Part shown: one piece after another, positions 47,440 through 59,239 of the stretch
How the letters are laid out: every line of letters starts with the position of its first letter
How positions within the stretch are numbered: position 1 is the first letter of the stretch
Assembly (NCBI RefSeq): GCF_011397635.1
Contig: NC_064765.1
Coordinates: 379,001 to 443,000 of the forward strand
Length of the DNA stretch: 64,000 bases
Origin: Epinephelus fuscoguttatus
Taxonomy: Eukaryota; Chordata; Actinopteri; Perciformes; Serranidae
Direction of reading: 5' to 3'
Position numbers and translations under genes: made by a program
The notes under the pieces: model-generated
Told to the model about the DNA's origin: nothing
Seen by the model: only the letters and a program-made list of their open reading frames with translations
The model's database searches: none

Positions 47440-49372
47440 TGAGGAAACGTATAAGAGGGGCCTCCGCAATGCCAGAGCAAACTATTACTCAGCATTAATA
47501 GAAGACAATAAGAACAACCCCAGGTTTCTTTTCAGCACTGTAGCCAGGCTGACTGAGAGTCAGAGCTCTGTTGAGCCTTGTATTCCTTTAGCCCTTAGCA
47601 GTAATGATTTTATGAGCTTTTTTAATGACAAAATTCTAACTATTAGAGGCAAAATTCATGACCTCCTGTCCTCAGATAGTACCTATCTAACCTCAAACAC
47701 AGCTGTAAGACCTAATATATATTTAGATTGCTTCTCCCCAATTTCTTGATTTCTTCATCTAAATCATGAACGTGTCTCTTAGACCCCATCCCAACTAGGC
47801 TACTTAAGGAGGTCTTTCCTTTAGTTAACACTCATATATTAGATATGATCAATATATCCTTATTAACAGGCTATGTACCACAGTCTTTTAAGGTAGCTGT
47901 AATTAAACCTCTACTAAAAAGCCCACCCTGGATCCAGAGGTGTTAGCCAACTATAGACCAATATCTAATCTTCCCTTTATGTCAAAGATCCTTGAGAAAG
48001 TAGTCGCAGACCAGCTGTGTGATTTTCTCCATGATAATAATCTATTTGAGGAATTTCAGTCAGGATTTAGAGTGCATCATAGCACTGAGACAGCTCTAGT
48101 TAAAATTACAAATGACCTTCTGATTGCTTCAGACAAAGGACTCGTCTCTGTACTTGTTTTATTAGATCTTAGTGCGGCGTTTGACACAATTGACCATCAA
48201 ATTCTACTGCAGAGACTGGATCACTTAATTGGCTTAAAAGGTTCTGCACTGAGCTGGTTTAAATCTTATTTATCTGATCGTTTTCAGTTTGTTCACGTTC
48301 ATAATGAATCATCCTTACGTACCAAAGTTTGTTTTGGAGTTCTGCAAGGTTCTGTGCTCGGACCAATCCTGTTTACTCTATATATGCTTCCTTTAGGTAA
48401 CATCATTAGAAATCACTCTATAAATTTCCACTGTTATGCAGATGATACTCAGTTGTATTTATCTATGAAGCCAGAAGAAAGTAATCAATTAACTAAACTC
48501 CATAACTGCCTTAAAGACATAAAAACTTGGATGAGCACCAATTTCCTGATGTTAAATTCAGACAAAACTGAAGTTATTGTTCTTGGCCCCAAACAACTCA
48601 GAGACTCTTTATCTGATGACATAGTTTCTCTAGATGGCATTGCTCTGGCCTCTAGCACTACCGTAAGAAACCTCGGAGTGATATTTGATCAAGATTTGTC
48701 TTTTAATTCTCATTTAAAACAAACCTCACGGACTGCATTTTTTCATCTGCGTAATATTGCGAAAATTAGGCCTATCCTGACCCGAAAAGATGCAGAAAAA
48801 TTGGTCCACGCTTTTGTTACCTCAAGGCTGGATTATTGTAACTCTCTATTATCAGGTAGCTCTAGTAAGTCCTTAAAAACTCTCCAGCTAATTCAGAATG
48901 CAGCAGCACGTGTACTAACAGGAACTAAGAAAGCGAGATCATATCTCTCCTGTTTTAGCTTCTCTGCACTGGCTCCAAAATCCAGAATTGAATTTAAAAT
49001 CCTACTGTTAACTTATAAAGCTCTAAATGGTCAAGCTCCGTCATATCTTAGAGAGCTCATAGTGCCATATTATCCCACCAGAACACTGCGCTCTGAGAAC
49101 GCAGGGTTACTCGTGGTCCCTAAAGTCTCCAAAGTAGATCAGGAGCCAGAGCCTTCAGCTATCAGGCTCCTCTCCTGTGGAATCATCTTCCTGTTACGGT
49201 CCGGGAGGCAGACACCGTCTCCACATTTAAGACTAGACTTAAGACTTTCCTCTTTGATAAAGCTTATAGTTAGGGCTGGCTCAGGCTTGTCCTGTACCAG
49301 CCCCTAGTTAGGCTGACTTAGGCCTAGTCTGCCGGAGGACCCCCCTATAATACACCGGGCACCTTCTCTTCT

Positions 49373-49420
<48 letters not shown>

Positions 49421-49793
49421 TCCTATTACTGCATCTTGCTAACTCGGCCATTCTGGATGTCACTAACTCGGCCATTCTGGATGTCACTAACTCGGCTTCT
49501 TCTCCGGAGCCTTTGTGCTCCACTGTCTCTCAGATTAACTCATATCACAGCGGTGCCTGGACAGCGTGACGTGTGTGGTTGTGCTGCTGCCGTGGTCCTG
49601 CCAGATGCCTCCTGCTGCTGCTGCTGCCATCATTAGTCATACTTCTACTGTTATTATACACATATGACTATTGTCACACATGTATACTGCCAGATATTAA
49701 TACATACTTTCAACATATTGTACCACAGTAGCCAGAACTATAACTATAATATTATTACTTTCAATAATGTTGTTGTAAGCTACTGTCATTACC

Positions 49794-49849
<56 letters not shown>

Positions 49850-50125
49850 ATTGTGTCATACAGATTACTGTTAATTTATCATGCTGATCTGTTCTGTACG
49901 GCATCTATTGCACGTCTGTCCGTCCTGGAAGAGGGATCCCTCCTCAGTTGCTCTTCCTGAGGTTTCTACCGTTTTTTCCCCGTTAAAGGGTTTTTTGGGG
50001 AGTTTTTCCTGATCAGCTGTGAGGGTCATAAGGACAGAGGGATGTCGTATGCTGTAAAGCCCTGTGAGGCAAATTGTGATTTGTGATATTGGGCTTTATA
50101 AATAAAATTGAATTGAATTGAATTG
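47440..50125 (+). mobile_element. L2-like LINE, longest copy, inserted in the A-tract minisatellite
   Basis: Begins within coding sequence upstream of the RT (YKRGLRNARANYYSALIEDN) and ends with GGGCTTTATAAATAAAATTG plus AATTG repeats at 50125. It extends about 330 bp further 5' than the antisense copy at 39615-41971 but is still 5'-truncated. The 24-bp 3' UTR unit is present twice (about 49441-49490), and two CT tracts are shared. The coding part is broken by frameshifts near 47745, 47920 and 49130. Confidence 0.95.
47940..49307 (+). pseudogene. L2-like reverse transcriptase, nearly complete but frameshifted
   Basis: A 455-residue frame with the full RT core: [53 protein letters not shown] (GVPQGS in the sister copy), [10 protein letters not shown], and the downstream [20 protein letters not shown]. 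Frame slips near 48930 (KKARSYLS for KKRDHISP, restored after about 50 nt) and at about 49130 corrupt the C-terminus. No endonuclease domain in this truncated copy. Not a host gene. Confidence 0.93.
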
Positions 50126-50956
50126 ATGTCAAAAATTGTGAAAAAATGTCATAGTATAGCATGTCCTCCAAAATCACGAAAAAACATCATAGTATAGTAT
50201 GTTATCCAAAATCGAAAAAATGTCATCGTTATATGTCATGCAACATCTTGAAAAAAATGTCATCGTATAGTGTGTCATGCAAAATCTTGAAAAAAACATC
50301 ATAGTATAGTATGTCATCCAAAATCAGGAAAAAAAGTCATAGTATAGTACATCGTCAAAATTGTGAAAAAAGGTCAAAGTATAGTATGTTGTGAAAACTC
50401 TTGAAAAAATGTCATAGTATAGCCTGTCCTCCAAAATCACGAAAAAACATCATAGTATAGTATGTTATCCAAAATCGAAAAAATGTCATCGTTATGTTAT
50501 GTCATGCAACATCTTGAAAAAAATGTCATCGTATAGTGTGTCATGCAAAATCTTGAAAAAATGTCATAGTATAGCATGTCGTCCAAAATCACGAAAAACA
50601 TCATAGTATCGTATGTTGTCAAAATCAGGAAAAAAAGGTCAAAGTATAATATGTTGTGAAAAATCTTGAAAAAACGTCATCGTATAGTATGTCATGCAAA
50701 ATCTTGAAAAAAACATCATAGTATAGTATGTCATCCAAAATCAGGAAAAAAAGTCATAGTATAGTACATCGTCAAAATTGTGAAAAAAGGTCAAAGTATA
50801 GTATGTTGTGAAAACTCTTGAAAAAATGTCATAGTATAGCCTGTCCTCCAAAATCACGAAAAAACATCATAGTATAGTGTGTCATCCAACATCTTGAAAA
50901 AATGTCATCGTATGGTATGTCATGCAAAATCTTGAAAAAAATGTCATCGTATAGTG

Positions 50957-51345
50957 TTCATCTAACCGCTTCATCCTCTTGAGGGTCGCGGGGGGGCTGG
51001 AGCCTATCCCAGCTGACATCGGGCGAGAGGCAGGGTTCACCCTGGACAGGTCACCAGACTATCACAGGGCTGACACATAGAGACAGACAACCATTCACGC
51101 TCACATTCACACCTACGGACAATTTAGAGTCACCAGTTAACCTGCATGTCTTTGGACTGTGGGAGGAAGCCGGAGTGCCCGGAGAGAACCACGCTGACAC
51201 AGGGAGAACATGCAAACTCCGCACAGAAGGGCTCCCACACCCGGGATCGAACCAGCAACCCTCTTGCAGTAAAAACTGACTTCGGGCAAGTAGGTCTCTG
51301 ACCAACTTGCCCAACCAGGCAAGTGAAAAAAAACCTTAGTGTTGA
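50957..51345. mobile_element. Dispersed fish repeat inserted in the A-tract minisatellite
   Basis: Sequence with CAATTTAGAGTCACCAGTTA, then CATGTCTTTGGACTGTGGGA and GAGAACATGCAAACTCCGCA, a block seen in great numbers in fish genomes. TAGTGTT occurs at both edges (about 50952 and 51338), a possible target duplication. The array resumes immediately on both sides. I do not assign the family. Confidence 0.7.
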
Positions 51346-51764
51346 ACCCTGAACGTCATAGTATAGTATGTCATGCAAAATCTTGAAAAAACGTCACAGT
51401 ATAGTATGTCATCCAACATCCTGAAAAAATGTCATCGTAAAGTATGTCATGCAAAATCTTGAAAAAACGTCATAGTATAGCATGTTGTCAAAGCTGTGAA
51501 AAAAAGTCATAGTATAGCATGTTGACAAAAATTGTGAAAAAATGTCATAGTATAGTATGTCATCCAAAATCTTGAAAAAACGTCATAGTATAGTATGTCA
51601 TCCAAAATCTTGAAAAAATGTTATAGTATAGTATGTCATCCAACATCTTGAAAAAATGTCATAGTATAGTATGTCATGCAAAATCTTGAAAAAACGTCTT
51701 AGTTTAGCATGTCATCAAAAACTGCGAAAAAACATCATGGTGTAGTATTTGAAAAAAAGGAGCA

Positions 51765-52630
51765 TGTCAAAGAATGAGTGGCTAAAAGGCTCGTTCAAGC
51801 TCACCTCCTCCTCACCTGGACAGTGGACGAGATCAGGCGGCTGCAGCAGGAGGCAGTGACAAAAAGCTGCGGTGAAGTCCAACAGTTTCCAGCAACACTT
51901 AATCCATACAGGAAGTCACAGGAACACTCACATCCCACTGACCACCAGTCTGTGTGATGTTAAAGACTTCAATAACAGTCCAGTGTTAATTCACAGTAGA
52001 CTCTGTATAGTTTATGATCAATGTTTTCAGTCTGTGACGACTAAACTTCACCATCAGTCACACAACATGTTTTCTGTTACAGAATAAACCTTCAAATCAG
52101 ACAAATCAAATTTAAATCTCTGAAATTCAACAGAAATTAAAAGTTTATCTAAAACGTTATCTTGTTTAGTCAGCATCTAAACCAATCAGCTGTTAGATCA
52201 AGTGAGAGCCGGGAGGTGCAGTCGGTGGAGAGCAGCAGCAGCGCCTGGCTCTAAAAACTGCTGTCACCTCACTCTCGCCATTTTATTGCCGTCCACTTTT
52301 GTAATACGTCAGAGCAAGTCGGGATGAAGTCGGACACAAAACTAACCTGCATGCATTGTGCGCCAATCTGAGCCTACTGTCTTTTGATATAGCATACCAT
52401 AAAGTCTTTTTGTATATTTACATATTTCTGACTTAATATATATTTTTAACACGATGCTGCGATTTCTTTTTTGTCAAAGTAATTTGGTGTGACTGATGTT
52501 AAATCTTTATGTGTAAGCTTTCGGGAGGGGTGGGGTGAGAAGGGTTTTGTTTTTGTTTTGTTTTTTGTATTAAAAAACTACAAAACTGTAAGGATTAATT
52601 GTTCCTCGACTTCATTGTGGCATTGTTATG
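51765..52630. other. Unique intergenic sequence, no gene seen
   Basis: AT-rich sequence between two minisatellites downstream of jade1. No conserved frame, RNA gene or clear mobile element found. Confidence 0.5.
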
Positions 52631-52631
52631 A

Positions 52632-54905
52632 TGTGCATTTATTATTCATCTTTATTCTATGTGACAAACTATACTGACATTTATTATAGTCATCTTTATT
52701 CTATGTGACAAACTATACTTACATTTATTGTTCATACGTGACAAACTATACTGACATTTATTATTCATCTTTATTCTTACGTGACAAACTATACTGACAT
52801 TTATTGTTCATACGCGACAAACTATACTGACATTTATTGTTCATACGCGACAATCTATACTGATATTTATTATTCATCTTTATTCTATGTGACAATCTAT
52901 ACTGACATTTATTATTCATCTTTATTCTATGTGACAAACTATACTGACATTTATTATTCATCTTTATTCTATGTGACAAACTATACTTACATTTATTGTT
53001 CATACGTGACAAACTATACTGACATTTATTATTCATCTTTATTCTATGTGACAAACTATACTTACATTTATTGTTCATACGTGACAAACTATACTGACAT
53101 TTATTATTCATCTTTATTCTTACGTGACAAACTATACTGACATTTATTGTTCATACGCGACAAACTATACTGACATTTATTGTTCATACGCGACAATCTA
53201 TACTGACATTTATTATTCATCTTTATTCTATGTGACAATCTATACTGACATTTATTATTCATCTTTATTCTATGTGACAAACTATACTGACATTTATTAT
53301 TCATCTTTATTCTATGTGACAAACTATACTGACATTTATTGTTCATACGTGACAAACTATACTGACATTTATTATTCATCTTTATTCTTACGTGACAAAC
53401 TATACTGACATTTATTGTTCATACGTGACAAACTATACTGACATTTATTATTCATCTTTATTCTTACGTGGCAAACTATACTGACATTTATTGTTCATAC
53501 GTGACAAACTATACTGACATTTATTATTCATCTTTATTCTTACGCGACAAACTATACTGACATTTATGTTCATACGTGACAATCTATACTGATATTTATT
53601 ATTCATCTTTATTCTATGTGACAAACTATACTGACATTTATTATTCATCTTTATTCTATGTGACAAACTATACTTACATTTATTGTTCATACGTGACAAA
53701 CTATACTGACATTTATTATTCATCTTTATTCTTACGTGACAAACTATACTGACATTTATTGTTCATACGCGACAAACTATACTGACATTTATTGTTCATA
53801 CGCGACAATCTATACTGACATTTATTATTCATCTTTATTCTATGTGACAAACTATACTGACATTTATTATTCATCTTTATTCTATGTGACAAACTATACT
53901 GACATTTATTGTTCATACGTGACAAACTATACTGACATTTATTATTCATCTTTATTCTTACGTGACAAACTATACTGACATTTATTGTTCATACGTGACA
54001 AACTATACTGAGATTTATTATTCATCTTTATTCTGTGACAAACTATACTGACATTTATTGTTCATACGTGACAAACTATACTGACATTTATTATTCATCT
54101 TTATTCTTACGTGACAAACTATACTGACATTTATTGTTCATACGCGACAATCTATGCTGACATTTATTATTCATCTTTATTCTATGTGACAATCTATACT
54201 GACATTTATTATTCATCTTTACTCTATGTGACAAACTATACTGACATTTATTATTCATCTTTATTCTATGTGACAAACTATACTGACATTTATTATTCAT
54301 CTTTATTCTATGTGACAAACTATACTGACATTTATTGTTCATACGTGACAAACTATACTGACATTTATTATTCATCTTTATTCTTACGTGACAAACTATA
54401 CTGACATTTATTGTTCATACGCGACAAACTATACTGACATTTATTATTCATCTTTATTCTTATGTGACAAACTATACTGACATTTATTATTCATTTTTAT
54501 TCTTACGTGACAAACTATACTGACATTTATTATTCATCTTTATTCTATGTGACAAACTACTGACATTTATTATTCATCTTTATTCTATGTGACAAACTAT
54601 ACTGACATTTATTATTCATCTTTATTCTATGTGACAAACTATACTGACATTTATTATTCATCTTTATTCTCACGCGATAAACTATACTGACATTTATTAT
54701 TCATCTTTATTCTGTGACAAACTATACTGACATTTATTATTCATCTTTATTCTATGTGACAAACTACTGATATTTATTATTCATCTTTAGTCTATGTGAC
54801 AAACTATACTGACATTTATTATTCATCTTTATTCTTACGTGACAAACTATACTGACATTTATTATTCATCTTTATTCTTACGTGACAAACTATACTGACA
54901 TTTTT
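52632..54905. repeat. Two-length (33/42-bp) minisatellite
   Basis: Mixed 42-bp units (TGACAAACTATACTGACATT, then TATTATTCATCTTTATTCTATG) and 33-bp units sharing the first 23 bases and ending TTGTTCATACG. The pattern of long and short units recurs as larger blocks starting at about 52781, 53124, 53736 and 54111. Serial open frames on both strands are artefacts of unit lengths divisible by three. Confidence 0.96.
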
Positions 54906-54949
54906 TGTAAAATCTTTTAATGTATAGTATAATCTGAGTTGTTTTGTAT

Positions 54950-55020
54950 ATAGCCTAAATTCAGGCAAATTGTGATTTGTGATATTGGGCTTTATAAATA
55001 AAATTGATTGAATTGATTGA
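54950..55020 (+). mobile_element. L2-like LINE tail fragment
   Basis: About 70 bp matching only the extreme 3' end of the L2-like elements in this window: AGGCAAATTGTGATTTGTGA, TATTGGGCTTTATAAATAAA, then ATTG repeats. A minimal 5'-truncated insertion between the minisatellite and the Ngaro-like element. Confidence 0.8.
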
Positions 55021-55097
55021 TATATTTAACATTGTTTGTTACATTTTTACAGCACACTCTGAATGTTCTTTTATGACATGACATATACTTGACATCT

Positions 55098-55862
55098 TTA
55101 TGACATAATATACTCGGACACTTGTGGGGAAAATGTTTGTGACTTTTTTCTAATAATGTACTTTACCATTATTTCTGACAGTAAAGAGTAAGATTCAGTA
55201 AGATCAGTTTTACTCCTGCGGAGCGTGAATATGAGCGAGTCTGAAGTGTGGGTGGTGATGTCGGATAGACTGGGATGACGGGAAGGATCGTAGACAGATG
55301 ATGTTGGAGCGAATTCAGAGCACCTCAGGAATCCGAAGAAGGCAAGTAGAAACATTGATTCCAGTGTTAAGTCGACTGTGGGAGAGATGTAACCGGAGCG
55401 CAGAGTGTGTATACAGCGGCAGAGCAGATCGGAGGTGAGGGGGAGGCGTCTGGCTGTCAGCGCTGGTTCTTGCTTTCGTAAGCCTTTGATTAGCATGGTG
55501 ACGTGAGCATGCGAGATTGATTGACAAGGGAGGCCGGTGGATAATTTATGGAATAAATTGATACCAGCTAGATATGTTTGTATGCTGGAGGCCCGGATTT
55601 TTGTTACGGTATGACAGTGTGTGATGAAGTTGCATATGGACATGGCGTCCAGAGAGGGAAACGGTAGATGATAAGTAGCGTGGTAATTCTTGAAAGAATT
55701 CCAGCCGGTGAGGTAAGCAGATAGCGTGCTTGGTGCTAAACTGTTAAGGATGGCTTCTTGGGAGGTGCGAGTGAGATTTGCCAGATGAGGATTTAGCTGA
55801 ATATGGTCGCTGAAAACGGTGGGATTGGTGTGGGATGGACATCCGAGTCTGGAGCCAAGCAT
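55098..55862 (-). pseudogene. Tyrosine recombinase of the Ngaro-like element, C-terminally truncated
   Basis: 254 residues. The N-terminal SAM-like core-binding region is present (LAPSTLSAYLTGWNSFKNYH, IQTYLAGINLFHKLSTGLPC), then the start of the catalytic domain with the first Arg in LLAFFGFLRCSEF and the beta-hairpin Lys in FTLRRSKTD. The frame ends soon after (SPQVSEYIMS) and the expected HxxR, His/Trp and Tyr nucleophile boxes are absent, also in the other frames. The product could not carry out strand transfer. This enzyme class integrates circular cDNA copies. Confidence 0.88.
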
Positions 55863-57409
55863 CCGAATTTCTGGAAAGAGAAGCGGGAGAGTGAGTCAGC
55901 AATGGCGTTGTGGTGACCAGGAATGTGAGATGCACGGAGGATGAATTGATGCTGAGCGGAGATGAGAGTGAGTCTGCGGGTGAATGGCATGATGGCTGGG
56001 GAACGGGAACGGCCTTTATTGATTATATCTACTACTGCTGTGTTGTCAGAGTGAATATTAATGCATTTTTTTGACCATTCGTGCCCCCAGATTAGAGTGG
56101 CGATGATCACGGGGTACAGCTCGTACAGAGCAGACGAGGGAGAGTGTGACTCTGTGTCGAGGGACTCGAACTCGGAGGGCCAAGCGGCAACAAACCACCT
56201 CCCCCCGTAATACCCGCCGAATCCTACGGAGGGAGCCGCGTCCGTGTAGAGTTGAATGTCCTCGGGATGGGTGATGAAGTCGTCATAGAAGAATGAGATG
56301 CCGTTCCAGGATGACAGAAATTGCTGCCACATGCGCATTTCTGTTTTACAAGTGTCGTCCAGAACCACGTGGTCGTGGAGAGAGGGAATGGATGCAGCTT
56401 TGGTCAGCAGTTGAGAAAGAAAAGATTTTGCCTGTGGAATTATGCGGATGGCGTAATTGAGGTGCCCAAGGAGAGCGAGCAGCTGGCGTTTGGTGCACCT
56501 GTCTGTCAGAAGATAATTAGACAAGAGCAGCGAGATGCGCTGCACTTTATCCAAGGGCAGTGAAGCCTGGAATGACATTGAATCCAGAGTGATGCCCAGA
56601 AACTCGATGGATGTGCCAGGTCCTGAAGTTTTTTCTTCGGACAGAGGGACACCGAGGTCAGAAATTGCAGACGTAAGTGTAGTGAGACCGTGGCGAGGAG
56701 GTGAGGACGGTGGAGTCACGACAAGAAAATCCTCAAGGAGATGAAGGACGTAGGGGAGCCTGTAATTGTTGGAGAGGATCCAGCATAGAGCCTCGGATAA
56801 GGAGTCAAAGATTTTGGGACTGCTCTTGCAGCCGAAAGTGAGACGCACGGAGAAGTAGTAAGCCCCCTTCCAGCAGACACCGAAATAACACCAGAAGTCG
56901 GGGTGAATGGGCAAGACCTTGAATGTCGTGATATCAGCCTTAGACAGCCATGCTCCGTGTCCCGCCAGACGAATCAGTGCCATGGCGTGGTCAATGGTGG
57001 CGTACTGCATGGAGAAATCTGGGCTAGGAATAAGGCTGTTGATGCTTGGGATGTCGGAGCCGTGTGGGGACGACAGGTCAATGATCAGCCTCTTTTTCCC
57101 CGAGTATTTGCGTGTGCCGACACCGATGGGACTGATACGGAATACAGGGAAAGGAGGATGATCGAAAGGGCCTATCATAAATCCCTCAGTGACCTCTTTT
57201 GCCAGTAACGTGTCAACAGTGTCGGGCTCAGTGAGAGCGGATTGAAGATTGTGACATGTGTGGGAAAAATTAGGAAGCACCTCCGTGCCGGGGTGAAAAC
57301 CGTGAGTGAAGCCAGAGATGAGAAAATCGACAAACTGCCTATCAGGGTGATCACTGAGAGCAGCAGCGAGTGCACGTACCTTTATGGGCGTGCCAAGGTG
57401 ACGTTCTAG
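55793..57409 (-). pseudogene. Reverse transcriptase / RNase H of the Ngaro-like element
   Basis: An open frame of about 540 codons beginning directly after the TGA at 57410-57412 (LERHLGTPIKVRALAAALSD), with no ATG start. RT core: KRLIIDLSSPHGSDIPSINS, SKADITTFKVLPIHPDFWCY, FGCKSSPKIFDSL, and the catalytic box as LLEDFLVV where LLDDFL is expected (codon GAG at 56732-56734). RNase H keeps its acidic residues in LYTDAAPS, ALYELYP, HSDNTAVV and HNAIADSLSR. Intact frame, but the Asp-to-Glu change in the polymerase box probably weakens or kills RT activity. Confidence 0.9.
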
Positions 57410-57412
57410 TCA
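57406..57412 (-). promoter_or_regulatory. Candidate stop-codon readthrough site TGACTAG between gag and pol
   Basis: On the minus strand the gag frame ends GCA GCA TGA CTA GAA CGT, and the RT homology continues in the same frame. TGA followed by CTAG is the best-known leaky stop context in animal and viral messages. Function here is inferred. Confidence 0.5.
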
Positions 57413-59239
57413 TGCTGCTGTGTTGGTGGGATTGTGGGGGCAGGTGGTCCTGGCGTGAGCGCCCCCGCAGAAGGAGCAGACGTGCAGGAGACGGCAGCCG
57501 GACGAGTTGCAACCCCACTAATTGAAATTATTGCACACCATCCTGCCGCCCTGATAGAGGATCGGCTGTCCTCGCTTGTCGACGCCCTTTGGCACCGGCA
57601 CGTTGACAGTGGGACGTGCGTCCTTGGCTCTAGGGATGACAGGAGGGGGGAGTGCAGCGGAAGACGGACGGTCGAAGATCGGAGCATTGCGTGGGGTGGT
57701 GGGGCGGGAGTGCGGTGGAGGAGCCATGATAGTGCATGCAGATGCCGGGTGAGAAGGGGCACCACATAAGTCGCAGGAGAGGGAGGAATGAGCTGCGAAA
57801 ATGCGGCAGTATATTTCTGAATCGAGGGCCCCCCAGTATGTCCCCTGGTTTAGCTGCTGCAACCGGCAGGCTGCTTGTGCGGCAAAGTGGACATGGTAGG
57901 TGTAAAATCCCGTCCCCGAAGCATAAAGCCATGTCCAACACGATGGACAGATAGTCGTCCAGCTCTGATCGACGGTGAGGAAAAGCAGAGCAGATGACGT
58001 CGCGAAAAAGGGAGAAAGCGAGCAAACTCGACAGGAGTCAAGTCTTTGGACCTGGTTGGCATTGACTGCTTTAACAGAACTGGACCGAGGACAGTCTGCA
58101 GTTCCCTGGGTTGACTACTGTCGAAAAAAGATGGCTGAATGAGCTGGGCTAGGTCTACATAATTGCCGGACAGTATTTGCTGGCGCAGTGAGTGCGAGAC
58201 GGGTGAGGGGCGGTGAATGGCAGAGGCCGGCGGAGCTGGTGGTGTGGCTGTGGCCAGAGTGTAGACGGCAGCAGAGGAAAAAACATTAGGGTGTTGGGGT
58301 GGGGGGGGGTAAGGAGAGACACGTCGGAAAGAGAGTGGAAGGCAGTGAAACACCCGCCGGAGGAGCCTGTTGTGTTGCAGGACGGGGCTCCTGGGCTGCG
58401 ATGCCAGCCGGAACAGGATAGTTGGAAGGAAGGGTAGAGGAAAGGGATGTGGGGATGGAGGATGTGTGTGCACGGGGTGAGAGTGGAGGCCTGCGAGACA
58501 GGGAGGAGAAGAAGGCAGATATGGCGCGTGACATATCTGCGTCTGAGGGAGCAGGCACAGGGGGTGATACGACCTGACCCCCGGCTGGGGGAATGAATGA
58601 GAGAGGCTGCTCCAGCTGGAGTGGTGGAGCCGCCGTGACGCTGGCAGGAGTAGGTCTCGGAGGGCGACCCGGAAGTGCGGCCGGCTTGGGAGAAGGAGCT
58701 GTGGCCTCGGGAGCCCGGACAGCGGCTGAATAGAGCTGGAACAGCCTGGACTTGTTGTCGCTGCGGTGGAAGGGGATGTTTTTTGCCCTCAGGAACCGCT
58801 GGAGCCAAGCGATGGTCCAATCCCTGATGTCGGGCTCTTGCTGTGGACGTGGAGATGGTGGAGATGGCCGAGTTGAGCGTGACGGAGCCCCGCGGGAGCG
58901 GCGAGGTCGACTAGACGCTGCACCGCTTCGGGAAGGAGGAGGAGAAGACCGCCGCTGGCTCCCACGGTTGTGGACGCGGCGTCGATTTCCCACCCGCGAG
59001 GACGGAGGAGAGGAGGCCTGAGATCCACTAGGAGTTGGGGCGATCTCATTGATGGAGCCCGACGGAGAACCACGGCGAGACGGAGGGATGTGGACCACAG
59101 AGCGCAGCTGGCTCCCCTGGGAGTTTCGGCTACCGGCAGACTGCTGAGACAGGGTCAGAGGATCACCTGGCTCGAACAGAGAGTCGTACAAGTCGTCGGA
59201 GTTTGACTCGGACAGGTTGACTTGCAACACATGATCCAT
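57413..59239 (-). pseudogene. gag-like ORF of the Ngaro-like element, broken
   Basis: Starts at ATG 59239 (MDHVLQVNLSESNSDDLYDS). It is Pro/Ser/Arg-rich, with a SAP-like segment (IRDWTIAWLQRFLRAKNIPF, then KSRLFQLYSA). It shifts frame near 58300 (a G-run), near 58030 and near 57910. The distal part reads SCDLCGAPSHPASAC and GCRLLHVCSFCGGAHARTTC, Cys/His-rich clusters probably binding RNA. A TAG at 57518-57520 replaces the Trp expected after CNNFN. It ends HNPTNTAA then TGA at 57410-57412, in the same frame as the RT that follows. Confidence 0.82.

Larger units (their letters stand above)
45830..51760. repeat. ~37-bp A-tract minisatellite, split by two insertions
   Basis: Imperfect units of about 35-38 bp such as GTCATAGTATAGCATGTTGT followed by CCAAAATCTTGAAAAAAC. 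The array occupies 45830-47440, 50126-50955 and 51350-51760, interrupted by an L2-like LINE and another interspersed repeat. Several blocks are duplicated: the block starting at about 50130 recurs at about 50405, and that at about 50290 recurs at about 50705. No coding content. Confidence 0.93.

Noticed and set aside
52761-54404. Serial frames MNNKCQYSLS / NYTDIYYSSLF, and a CRISPR-like look of regular repeats
   Set aside because: Units are contiguous with no unique spacers, in a vertebrate genome; frames follow from 33- and 42-bp unit lengths.
56321-57208. Plus-strand frames opposite the Ngaro-like RT
   Set aside because: Antisense shadows of the RT-RNase H frame.
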